From Cymodocea nodosa (Eukaryota; Streptophyta; Magnoliopsida; Alismatales; Cymodoceaceae), in the NCBI GenBank assembly GCA_036874045.1, contig CM072345.1, positions 1,761,501-1,825,500 on the forward strand: 64,000 nucleotides of DNA, in the 5' to 3' direction. The translations under genes and the position numbers were made by a program. Of the stretch, positions 48,610 through 58,988 are shown piece by piece. The notes beneath the pieces were generated by a model. That model did not search any database and had not been told where the DNA came from. It was given only the letters and a program-made list of their open reading frames with translations. Numbering within the stretch: position 1 is the stretch's first letter; every line of letters starts with the position of its first letter.

Positions 48610-50088
48610 TGTTAGGATCGATAGGCTCACTAGAGGGGGGGGGGTGAATGGTGAAGGTGTGTATTTTTTTAATTCTTTTAAGTTAGAATTGATTGATTCT
48701 ACAAAATAGTGAGATGAAATGAAATGAATGTAAGCAAAGCAGTAAGAAGAAATTAACACACAACAATTTTTAGGTGGTTGACCAACTTGGCTAGTCCACC
48801 CCCAAGATACACTTAGGCTTCACTAAGTAATTAAGTACTTACAATACTTGCTTTCAGGTTGGAGCAAGAACCAACACTTAGAGCTTTCAAGTATAAGCTC
48901 AATAACCAACCTTTCTTTCGAGCTTTTAGGTTGAAGCTCTCAACCAACAATGAGTTTTCAGGTTGAAACTCACGAACCAATAGCTTTAAACTTTTCTATC
49001 AGAGTTTTGGCACACAGAGCTTTTCTGCAGTGAATCTTTAAGAGTAAACTTGACTGTTTGCAGACTTGAGAGTGTATTTGGAATTATGTGTAGCTCACTA
49101 TATAATGTATGATCGTTCTCTCTATGTGATCTTCTTTTAAGCTTCTCATATTTATACCAAAAGGTATAACGATCATATTTTTCTTCCAACAGATGTATTC
49201 TGCTGTACTTGCTAAATAATCAGACCTAAATATGGTAAGTTACCGTTCTATTTGATGTTTAGTAAGTAACCCTCTAAATTCCTTTGATTTTCGGATGGTT
49301 ATATGAATAACTCACCGATAAGTGTCTATTACTTACCGAAACTTCACTTACATCCTATTGCCTGTGTCACATGAGGTTTTTAAGTTCACGTGAGGTGTCA
49401 AGTGTTCGGAGACTTTGTAGTTTTAACTTACCGAAAAACTCTTAACTTCTGGATAGTTAACTACAGTAACTCTTCGATTTTTCTTTTAAGCTTTCGACTG
49501 TTGTCTCTTTAATTATGCACATGCGTAATAGGATAACTTAAGCTCTTGATGGTTATACCTGTAACTCACCGAAAATGTCGGATAGTTATCTTTCTAATTC
49601 TCCAAAAAGTCCTTTAAGCTTCTGTTCTAGATTTCTGCACGTGGTTAATTGAATGACTTAAGTTTCAAATAGTTATACCTGTAACTCACTGAAAATGTCA
49701 GATAGTTAGCTTTCTAACTCTTCGATTTTCCTTGAGCTTTCGGATAGTTAACTCCTTAACCTTCTGATCATTCAACCAATTGTTTTTCACAACTCTCCGA
49801 AGGCTTTATGATTTTGGATAGTTATTCATTTAACTATCCGACAATGTTGCTGCTGCTTTAAATTAACTCTTCGGATACTTAAGTCTGTAACTCACCGAAG
49901 ATTAACTTTCTTCTAGATACATAAGCCTGGAACTGTCTGATTTTCTGTAGCTCTATAGCAACACATTTTGAAATTAACTGTATCTTGTTTGTCTACCTTC
50001 TATTCTTTTGTTGCACTGACTTATCTGTGAAATACAATATGATTCCTCACATAGGTTTTTGCATTATCAAAATACTTGGGTCCTAACA
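48610..50088 (-). repeat. 5' LTR of Copia F
   Basis: TGTTAGGATCGATAGG to GGGTCCTAACA, 1479 bp. It has a longer G run near 48,636 and a 25-base block near 49,925 missing from the 3' LTR. Target duplication TTACT follows. Confidence 0.93.
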
Positions 50089-50269
50089 TTACTGACTGTT
50101 CAGAAATGTACTTAATTAACATTAATTTCCTGAAATTATGCAGATTCTTTCATTAACGCATATAATAGTGCAATTATAACATAATGACTTAATTCTTATA
50201 TGATAAGCTAAATATTATGCAATTAACCATCATTTAACCCTTAATATCATGCACTTTTCATTCTAAACA

Positions 50270-50281
50270 CTTCCCCCATAC
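50270..50281 (-). promoter_or_regulatory. Polypurine tract of Gypsy A
   Basis: The minus strand reads GTATGGGGGAAG immediately before the 3' LTR start TGTTTAGAATG. The preceding actagcaaaatttaa phrase is typical of the approach to a plant gypsy PPT. Confidence 0.85.
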
Positions 50282-52237
50282 TTAAATTTTGCTAGTCCCT
50301 TAGCAAACTAAGATTTAACTAGTTGGTCTTTTTATAGTGCTAGAATTAATTCTTCATTTTGTTCTTCTTCAGAATACATAAATTAGATTACTATATAGAT
50401 ATTCTGTATTTTTCAGTAATCTGTTTTAATTTTGTTTTCTCCTCTTCAACCTACTAATATATTTAAAACATATGTAAATTACATACAAAATATATTAGCA
50501 TCATATAGGTGTTAATTATATTATCATTTTTTCTTCTTTTCAAACATCTGTTATCCTAAATTTTCCAATATGATTTCCAGAATAAATTTCAACTACATAG
50601 GAATCAAAACACAATCCAATTCAATATGATTAAAACAAGTAGAATAAAGAATTGTATCTCAGATAAACAACTTCAAAAGTCTAATCTAGATTCATACTTC
50701 ATAAATCTTAGATAACAGAAAATATACTCGATTCAAAAGATATTTGTATTTCACAAAACACTTTTATCTTTTCAAAACAGTATATGCATATTTGTACTTT
50801 AAAAGTTAATTTGAAAAGCTTGAATCATACAAGAGCTTTCTAGTGTACCCATGTATCGAGGTTTCAATCAACAATCCCAAATCTGATTAGGATCTTAGGT
50901 TGCCAGATTTAAAGAGTCCTTTTTCAGGTTAACAATTCTTACATACCTATCTGCTCAAATACAAAAGGCTTGTGATCAAATAAGTCAATAAACTCTCAAA
51001 ATTTTTTTTTCCTCTTTTTTCTTTTTAACATAGTATATATATGTATTTCATTAATATAGATGCAATAAAACACAAATCTCATATAATCCTACTTTCATTA
51101 TTTATTGAAAATATGAATCCATATCAATAAGCTCATACTTTTTATGTAGTTTAATAAGATCTAGACATAAATCATTCTACAAGTTTAATCAATCAAATTA
51201 AATGTATCCTTGATCATATGTATTTCATTTAATCCAAAAATCAACATTTCAGCTCTTTTAGGATTTCAGATAATTTATTGAGTTTCAGTGAAGCATTCTG
51301 ATTTCTTTTTAAAATCGTGAAACTGTTAAATTCATAAAATTCAGCAAAAACATAAGATACTATATCTAGATTTGTATGAATAGTAAAATTTTGTAGCATC
51401 TTATATATAAGATTATAAATATAACATTCAAGCAATTACAGTTCTTAAAAAATTTTACAATCTCAATTATCAGATAGTTACAGCAAATTCATAAAAAATT
51501 TTCAATTTTCACAGAACTTTTGCAGTACCATTCTAATTATTCTAATTAACAAAATTACATGGCTGTTAATCTAATTACCTCCCCCCCATACCTACATTTT
51601 GCATTGTTCTCAATGTAAAAGATTTTACAGTAAATTCAGTAAATGTTAGTAGGTAGGAATATTGTTTCGTTGACTTAGCACCTAACTCAACGAACTGAGT
51701 TTAAATGTAATTTCAGGATAAATAATCAATTACATACCTTGTTCTTTTGTGTCTCTTTCAATATCCTCTGATTTTTTATTTTAAAAAACTGTTCATTAAC
51801 AAATAAAAGCAGAATATATAACAAAATAACAAAACATAAATTGTTAAATCAATGTCGTGTGTGGAACCCAGGCTCCTATGCCTTTGGTGGCTCACAAGCA
51901 AGCCACAAAACAGATACTAACAAACTAGATTGATATTTTATTTTATTTTTTGCTTTTTTTTGTTTTATAAAATAAAACTAAAACTAAAATTTTTCTTTTC
52001 TCTTTCTTTTCTAAAAATAAATGCAGAATACACACAACATGAAAAACACAGAATCACACTTTAAGAACATGATTGAAAAGTAGCAACAAATGGAATAAAC
52101 ATGTCAGTTCAAGCAAACTTTTTAGGCATAATCCTTCTTGCTATTAATTCTGTTTTAATGCAATTCGTTTTCCTTTTTAAGTTGTAAACTTGCAATATGT
52201 TATTAATACTAAATATAAGTGTATTTCCATTAATGAA
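50282..52237 (-). other. Gypsy A 3' untranslated region, with a second PPT-like tract
   Basis: No ORF of note is present; the DNA is strongly AT-rich. Near 51,580-51,625 the minus strand reads cattgagaacaatgcaaaat then gtaggtatggggggg, the canonical lead-in and G tract of Athila-like 3' ends, about 1.3 kb before the tract actually adjoining the LTR. A gttgact...aactcaacgaac module lies at 51,665-51,697. At 51,860-51,900 is ggaacccaggctcctatgcc, an isolated GC-richer patch with no match that I recognise. Confidence 0.5.
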
Positions 52238-53200
52238 TTAAAATGTAGAAAGGGATCCTCTTCTATTCCAAGATAATGTAGGTGTTTCTATTTCTACATA
52301 TATCACAATATATTCCTCTTCCCACTTCCATTCATTTAGGTCTTTCATAATCCATATTTGAAATTTCCTCAATTCATTCCACCATCTTATCAGACATAAA
52401 GTAGGATCATCATATTCATTATACTACATTCCTAATTGAATTTTATCATATTCTGAAGACGGTGGTTTAGCTATATCACTCGGTATAGGTAATATTTCTA
52501 TAAAGTCATTATCATAACTATCTATGCTTACTATGTATAAATTAGATCTAAATGCAACTGATATATCTATGACTAGATATATATATCCATCAAGTATGAT
52601 ATGTATGTTGTTAATTAATGCTTTCTGTCCTAGATATATCATAGTATTTTCAGTCCAAGATCTATTCAGAAAATTATACACACTTAAGCATAAATCTTCA
52701 TCCTAATTTCCAATTGGTCTCTAGTAATACAATTTTTCAAGAATGGTTGAATTTTTATCAGAAAATGTTAAAGTTGACCCATAATTTTCAGTTGGTACTT
52801 CATATCTACTAGGCCTTCTTATATTCCATTCTTCTCTAGTGATAGGATTTCTAATCAAAATATCAGGTAACAGAATTGCATACCTTGGTTTGGTTCTGTA
52901 TATAATTAATCCTTCATCTATCCCCATAATATGATCTATTCCTTTTAATGTATTGGGTGGAATTCCAGCATTTTCTTCCATATTTAGATATTCATAGTTG
53001 ATTGAACTACGATTAAATGACTTCCATAAAAATCTATCTCTAATCTTAGTCATTTTTGCAGCTTGTAGTCCATGAAAATATTTTTCTCTAACATAGTCTT
53101 TAATTTCCTTCGATACACAACACAATCTACACAGATTTTTAGTTGACAAGTTACTCAGTACTTCCCTTAGTGCATCTAGTGGTAATTTCATCAATTCCAT
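52238..53200 (-). pseudogene. F-box protein with F-box-associated domain, carried inside Gypsy A
   Basis: A single frame runs from ATG 53,200 to TAA 52,238 (320 codons) with only three internal stops, all TAG. Residues 5-40 form an F-box (L-P-L-D-A-L-R-E-V-L, then L-C-R-L-C-C-V-S-K-E). Mid-protein is a G-I-D-E-G-L-I-I-Y and I-R-N-P-I-T-R-E-E-W segment, the usual start of an F-box-associated domain. This is followed by a V-Y-N-F-L-N-R-S-W, Y-I-Y-L-V-I and F-I-E-I-L-P-I-P stretch and a closing W-I-M-K-D-L-N-E-W-K-W-E-E-E-Y motif. Family members recruit substrates to SCF ubiquitin ligases. It has no visible introns, lies between gag and the PPT in element orientation, and most likely represents host gene capture. 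One stop near 52,705 and one at 52,721 lie close together. Confidence 0.82.
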
Positions 53201-53535
53201 CTATTGTGATTTTGTATAACATAAACAAAAATTAATAAAGACAAAATCAACATAGCTACTTACTTTCCCTCGTGGAGTTAGGTCATAACTCAATAGACTA
53301 AGTTCGTTGAGTTAAGTAATAACTCTACGATATTACTAACTATAATTAAACTCACTTTTTTTTTCTTTTTATATTTTTTCTATTTACTATATTATACATA
53401 GTTACTTTAGTTATATTGCTTCATTCAGCTTCCCTCCCATAGGAGGTATCAATTTCTTTAATAGTTCTGTTGACAAGGTTAGGTACTTACATTGGCAATC
53501 CTCTAGTAAGCCTAACTTCCATTAATTCCTTCTGT
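53201..53535 (-). other. Spacer between gag and the F-box gene, with a hairpin module
   Basis: Non-coding. 53,268-53,335 carries cgtggagttaggtcataact and cgttgagttaagtaataactc, two inverted pairs of the GTTGAGTTA/TAACTCAAC type seen in the LTRs. A long T run lies at 53,350-53,380. Confidence 0.55.
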
Positions 53536-54757
53536 CTAGGGAGGTATGTTTCTATTCATATTTTGATTTTGAATGACAGTGTTTCTAAATATAAGATTTA
53601 GACGATTTTTTAATTGTTGAATTATCTTTTCTAATTTTTCTATTCTAGATCCTTGTTCAATTAATGCTTCATAACATATATTTTTGTCATTTATATTTTC
53701 TCCTCCTTGGAAATTGTTGTTTCTCCAAGATAGATTTAGGTGATTTCTCCAATTAGGGTTATAAGAATTTCCAAAGTTATCTTTCTAGTTTCTAGCATAA
53801 ATAATATCTAAGTCATTAACGTTTGCATTCTTTTCTGCTAGCTTCTGATTTAATGACAACTCTTCCATTTTCTTTGTTAATTTAACTTCAAGCATAGTGC
53901 TTGAATCTATTTCATACATTCCCCTTGGGAATACTCTTTTTTCTATAATAGCTTTAACAGAGTTTTCCCATTGTGCAGTTCTTTTTGCAATGTTTTCAGA
54001 GTATGCCCATGCTTCTTCACTACGTAGTTTTAAAAATCCATTCTAACAAGTAGATTCTAATAAAGATTTCATTGAAACATCTATGCCTTCATAAATTATA
54101 CTTATTAATTGTGCTTTACTCATTGCATGATGTGAACATTGAGTCAGTAAATCTTTAAATCTTTAAAAATATTTCTAGAATGATTCTCCCTATTTTTGGC
54201 TACACATTAATATTTCCTTTTTTTTTAATCGTTTGATGAGTTGGATAATATTTTTCTAGAAAAACAAAGTAAAATTCAGTCCATGCAGAAATTAAATCAG
54301 GTGATAGAGTATATAACCATCTCTTAGCTGCGTCTTTTAAAGCAAAAGACATATATCTAAGTTTAATAGCATCAATACTCATGTTCAGCATTTTCATCAT
54401 TTGACAAACTTCATTAAATTCTCTAAGGAAATAATAGGCGTCCTCTCTTTCTAATCCATGAAAATGTGGCAATTGACTAATATAATTAGATTTCAATTCA
54501 AACCTATCTCCCTTAAAGTTTGGTAATCGAATACATGAATGTTTATCAACTAATTCAGGATACAAAATTTCCCCTAATGTTTTTTCTACTAGAGCAGCCA
54601 TATCTTTGTTCTCTTTTAGAGAAAGGTTTGCTACACCTCTAAGGATTTCGTTAAAATCCAATTCAGCAAATATTTCAGTACACCTCTTTGTTAAATAATC
54701 CTGTGTAGGTGTTCTTACTAATCGTTTAGTGCTAGGAGAACGAATCCATGTGCTCAT
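53536..54757 (-). pseudogene. Athila-like gag, frameshifted
   Basis: It starts with ATG at 54,757. The core reads F-E-L-K-S-N-Y-I near 54,500, E-D-A-Y-Y-F-L-R-E-F, then I-K-L-R-Y-M-S-F-A-L-K-D-A-A-K-R-W-L near 54,330. This is the retrotransposon gag domain in Athila form. An A-run near 54,220 shifts the frame. It resumes as E-S-F, R-F-K-D-L-L-T-Q-C-S-H-H (54,150), later Y-N-P-N-W-R-N-H and S-W-R-N-N (53,730), both hallmarks of Athila gag, ending at TAG 53,536. The zinc knuckle normally found before the Y-N-P-N-W motif is missing here; a related knuckle is encoded 5 kb upstream in the fusion ORF. Gag would form the virus-like particle. Confidence 0.82.
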
Positions 54758-55744
54758 AAACTCTTACATAAAGTAAAATAGCAGAAAATTAATTACATAA
54801 CAGTTTGAGCTTTGTATTTAGTGAATAGTTGTTGACAGATGAAGTTGAATCAAGTACTTCTCCTTCTAGTTCCCCAACAAATTTTCTTTCCTTTCCTTAA
54901 GTGCTGGTAACTTGTAAATAACATTTTGTTCTCTATTTGTAATGCACGTCCATAAAGCAAATGAATCTCGTTGCAAGAACGTGTCTTGTAATGTGTAGTG
55001 TGGTTCCTATTTTTATGGATATGTGTTTCACTTCTAATTTTAAATTTTAGTAATCGCTAAACCTACGAAGTTTCGTTCATGGCTAAAAGAATATCCGTTT
55101 AGCTTAATCCACAAACTAACCTCGTTGAGTTATAGTTAACTCAATAGACTAGCTTCGGTTACTATTTGCTAACTCCACAGACTAACTTCGTTGAGTTACA
55201 GTTAACTCAACAGAGTGACCTTATATTTTATTATTAATCTCGTGAAGTTAAGGTTAACTCAACAAACTTACTTTGTTGAGTTAACACTTAGCAAATTTTC
55301 TAAAACTTACTCCTCGTATTAACTTCTATATTTTCTCTCCTGCATTTTGTCAACTTAAATAAAGTTAAATACATGTCATTACTATAGTGTTTTAAATAAA
55401 ACTCATTTAAATCTGAACATTATATGCATATTTAACTTGCAGTTCATTTCCTGTTATGTAGAATTTACATTTTACTTTTCAGCATGCAGATACATTCTGC
55501 ATTAATTAAACATCGTGCATTTAATCACGTTATTCAGAAAATTTGTAAATCTTTTAAACAGCCTTGCACATTGTTTAAACAGTTATATAATATTCAAGAT
55601 AGTTCATCCATTACATCATTCATTCTCAAACACAAATGTAGAAACATCTGAATAACATTCATTCATTTATATGAATAACTTACATTTGCATTCAGTCAGA
55701 TATTTTACATACAAATATAAGTATAAGTAGATGAATAATACAAT
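54758..55744 (-). other. Spacer between the large ORF and gag, with hairpin modules
   Basis: No coding potential recognised. 55,120-55,290 contains at least four inverted pairs such as cgttgagttatagttaactc and cgttgagttacagttaactc. The rest is AT-rich DNA. Confidence 0.55.
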
Positions 55745-57991
55745 TTAATCTTTCTTCCTAAGTTCATCTACTTCCTTCTAGAGTTTTTTTAATTGTTGCT
55801 CTAATTGATTTATTCTCTCTACAACTCCAATTACGCCTCTAGAAGGTCCAGATACTTCAGTAGCTATAGCATAATTTCTGTATTCTTTCATTGAAATGGC
55901 TCTAGATCTTATCCTTTTAGATGTCCATTTCGTGAAATCAATATTATCCACTATCAATAGTGGAATCAAATCTCCAAAAAATAATTTCTTCTTTACTGTT
56001 CTGAGTTTGGAGATAAAAACTACAGACCAATTAACTTGAATCTTATTCACAACTGCATATGTGGCCCATTTGACAAACTGACTTAATTCAATATCAAGGC
56101 CTTGTCGTTGGTAGACATTTTTAATCAAAATGTTAGCTATCATGTGTGCTTTACCATTTAAGTGCTTTAGTCTGTTTAATAATGGCACACTAGGATTGAT
56201 AGCTAAACTATCCTTGATTTCCTGTTCTGTCCACTCAACGATAGTTGTGCTTTCCATAATTTCTTTCCCTTCATTTCTCAATCTTAAAATGTTGTGGAGA
56301 AGCTTTGGTGCTATTTGTACATCAGCTTACTCCACGTTGGAAATTAACCCACATTCTTTGTCTCTCAAATTGGCATAGAAGTAAGGCACTAGATTTTCAT
56401 ATACTACATGCCCTCTCTACTAAGAAATAAATTACAGTAGACCCTAGAACTCAAATAAGTACTTAATTTCTTGCATATCGTCCCAGTTTACTGGTCTACT
56501 GTATATGATATCATAACCCCTAATCTCTTGATATTTATTATATGCTTCCTGACTCCAAAAGTGTACTTCATTTAAAATTGTTGCTTCAGTCGGGTTACGA
56601 ATTTGAATTTGTTGCTTTAGAGGGGTTTGTTCTTGAATTTCCTCTTCCATGTGTTGAACTTGAATTGGCTAGGAATGCTCTAGAGATTTCTACATTTTTG
56701 CTTCTACTTTTGTCTATCGTGGAGAGCTGGTAGAACTCTCTACTCTATCTTGAATTCTTTCAATTAATTGTTGAAGAGTTTCTCCCTCTTCAATGGAATC
56801 TATCGAGTCATTCCTTTCTTGTTCAAGGAGTACTTGTTCAACTTCTTCTCTTTCTTCTTCCTATTGACTACCAATCTGCATTGTCACTATTCTTTCTAAT
56901 CCTGTGGTAGATTGGGATGGAGTCATGGGTAAATCAGCTTCTACCCTAATTTCTATTCCTTCTGTTTGTATAAGCTAAAGATTAATTTCAACCTGTTTTC
57001 CTTCTCCTCTTTGCTCTTGCTACTGTTGCTACTCCACCTCCACAGAATCGGATAGCAGGTTTACAAAAATTTGCTCTGCAGGCCCTATTGATATTTGCAT
57101 TTCAGATTTAATCTTGTCTTGATGTTCAAGCACTATCTCTTTTCCTTTCCTTCTTCTAATTAACTATGTCTAATCTTCCTCTTCTTCTTCTGAGATTAAA
57201 TCTACAAAAATAAGCTCTGCAAGCCCTCGAGCCACAAGTATTGGCTCTTCTTTTTTAACTTTTTCTATAATTGCTAGTCTCGAAGGACCAGCTTCAACTT
57301 CTCTTGTAGCACTTGCTCTAGCTGCTTCCTAATGCTGTTCAACTTTAATTTTGTATTGGGCCTTCAACTTTTCTTCGGCCCTTTTCCTACAAAGTGCATC
57401 ATAAACTAAATGAGATTTTGCCATAGCCATATCTTCAAAATTTCCTTGGCTCTTAGCAATTTTCACCAGCTCTACAAATTCTTTCCATTCCTTTGGCATA
57501 GATGGCCCCAAAAATGCTGCTCTTTCTAATGGCCTTGGCGATGGAATGGATGGTCCTAGCTGTTGTTCCTTAGAGACAAGTCTTTTAGTAGTTGATTCTT
57601 GTTGTTCTTCAGTTGCCTACTCTTTATTTCTTTTCTAGTGTTGCTCCTAGATTGCCCACTGAGCTTGTCTACCTATGCGTCTCTTGAACCAAAGTTGAGA
57701 CTTACGTTGGATCAATTCTAGGGCAACTTTATTATTTGGCCTGATTTTTCTTTCTCTATTTACAGCAACTTCTATTGCTACTTTGATTCTCGTTGCCATA
57801 ATCTGAGGTATTTTTATGCTTAAATCCACTAATACTTTGCTCTAGTAGAAAAGGTCAGATTCTACCTTTTGTAGCTCTTTTTCCCTCATTGTATTTCTGA
57901 TCTTCTGTCTTGTGTGCCATTCTTCCGATTCTTTAAGAAATTCTTACGTGTCAACTACATCCTCCTAGAATTCTAGTGTCATCTTTGTCAT
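55745..57991 (-). pseudogene. Large unrecognised ORF of Gypsy A (about 748 codons)
   Basis: From ATG 57,991 to TAA 55,745 every open segment (57,829-57,647, 57,511-57,329, 56,650-56,444, 56,281-55,778) lies in one frame, broken by about twenty stops, most of them TAG. The first two-thirds is rich in Glu, Lys, Gln and Arg and low in hydrophobics, probably disordered or coiled. The C-terminal third is globular in look: W-T-E-Q-E-I-K-D, L-K-H-L-N-G-K-A-H-M-I-A-N-I-L, A-T-Y-A-V-V-N-K-I-Q-V-N-W, then a charged tail V-V-E-R-I-N-Q-L-E-Q-Q-L-K-K-L. The globular part loosely recalls the extra ORFs of Athila/Ogre elements, but I do not recognise a function. A diverged copy exists at about 31.5 kb. Confidence 0.65.
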
Positions 57992-58760
57992 CGTGGAGTT
58001 ACGAAACGGAATGGAATCGCTCTGCTCTCTACTGTTCTAAGTTCTAAATAAGTCAGCGAATAATGCCCCCAAATCTTAAGTTATAGTATAAATAAGTCCT
58101 AAGTTTAGGTCGGTAATCGGGTCAATTTCCCGTGCAAACTCTCGCTCTCTCATCTATCTCTCCATGGAGTTATGGTTAACTCCACGGACTAAGTTCGTGG
58201 ACTTAACTACAGTACTCTGTTGAGTTATAGTTTACTCAATGGGGTAAGCTCACTAACTTATCCTAGACTCAACGGAGTAAGTTCGTTGAGTAAAGCGTAA
58301 CTCAACAGACTTTCCGTAAAGTTATAACTAATAAAAATACTTATAACAATAATTTACTTTGATCTAGATCAAAGAATTTTCGGTCTAACCGACTCTTAAT
58401 TTTTTCAACATTTTAGAATTTTCGGTCAAACTGTTATATTCCTCGGTTGAATTGAAATTAAATTCTATATATATTTTTTCTTCTGATAGGACTGATACTA
58501 TGCTTTGGTAACACCGACATTTTTACTTAATAATATATAGTTTTTTTATATTTTTATGTTTCGGTCAGACCGATGGATCTTGTCGGTTGAACCACAACGA
58601 TTTTTTCTTTTAATATATGTTTCAGTCAAACTGATAATTCCTTTTGGTTGAATCGTGATTATGTTTAAATAAGATTTTTTTTTTTTTTATACACTTAGAA
58701 AATTTCTTACTAAGTAAAGCTCGAGTAGTCCTCTACTCTTACTTCTTCTATAATTCTAAA
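57992..58760 (-). other. Spacer between integrase remnant and large ORF, with two kinds of hairpin module
   Basis: 58,160-58,330 repeats cgttgag / aactcaac and catggagtt / aactccacgg inverted words. 58,380-58,670 repeats a different dyad: cggtctaaccgac, cggtcagaccgatgg, cggttgaaccac and degenerate forms. No ORF of note is present. Confidence 0.55.
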
Positions 58761-58779
58761 AGAACTTTTTGGTATCTTC

Positions 58780-58988
58780 AAAGTAGGGCTAAGTCTTTGT
58801 CCATTTACCTTAAATATATTCTGTGATTTTTAGGACTTTCAATTTCAATAGCTCCATAGGAATAAATATTTCGAACTATATAAAGTCCTGCCCATCTAGA
58901 TCTTAATTTCCCTAGATGGTTATGGAGTCTAGTCATGTAAAGATATACTTCTTGTCTTATTTCAAAGGTTTTTGGAATAATTTTCTTG
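58780..58988 (-). pseudogene. Integrase C-terminal tail of Gypsy A, out of frame
   Basis: Directly after the stop of the fusion ORF, another frame reads H-D-K-K-I, F-E-I-R-Q-E-V-Y-L-Y, G-K-L-R-S-R-W-A-G and Y-G-A-I-E-I-E. This is the normal continuation of gypsy integrase (the GPY/F-like region). A second frameshift precedes V-N-G-Q-R-L-S. So the original integrase C-terminus is present but separated by indels. Confidence 0.75.

Larger units (their letters stand above)
40545..50088 (-). mobile_element. Copia F: complete SIRE-type Ty1/copia element inside the gypsy LTR
   Basis: Two LTRs (40,545-41,997 and 48,610-50,088) in the same sense bracket a minus-strand body with PBS at 48,607-48,591, gag-pol 48,558-42,406 and PPT at 41,998. 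Flanks TTACC (40,540-40,544) and TTACT (50,089-50,093) are a five-base target duplication with one transition. The LTRs are similar by eye, with a few percent of scattered changes plus a 25-bp block (near 49,925) absent from the left copy, so the insertion is younger than the copia relics at 1-21 kb. There is no env-like ORF between pol and the 3' LTR. Confidence 0.93.
38763..50269 (-). repeat. 3' LTR of Gypsy A, split by the copia insertion
   Basis: The LTR parts are 38,763-40,544 and 50,089-50,269, about 1.96 kb when joined. It starts TGTTTGGTGTGAAAAGC, as does the LTR at 59,791 (TGTTTGGTGTGAAAAGT), and the two stay colinear up to the truncation at 60,780. It ends TTCATTCTAAACA next to the PPT. 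The copia insertion lies in gcaatttac / ttactgactgttcag, contiguous in the uninterrupted copies (for example 38,133-38,150). Confidence 0.85.
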
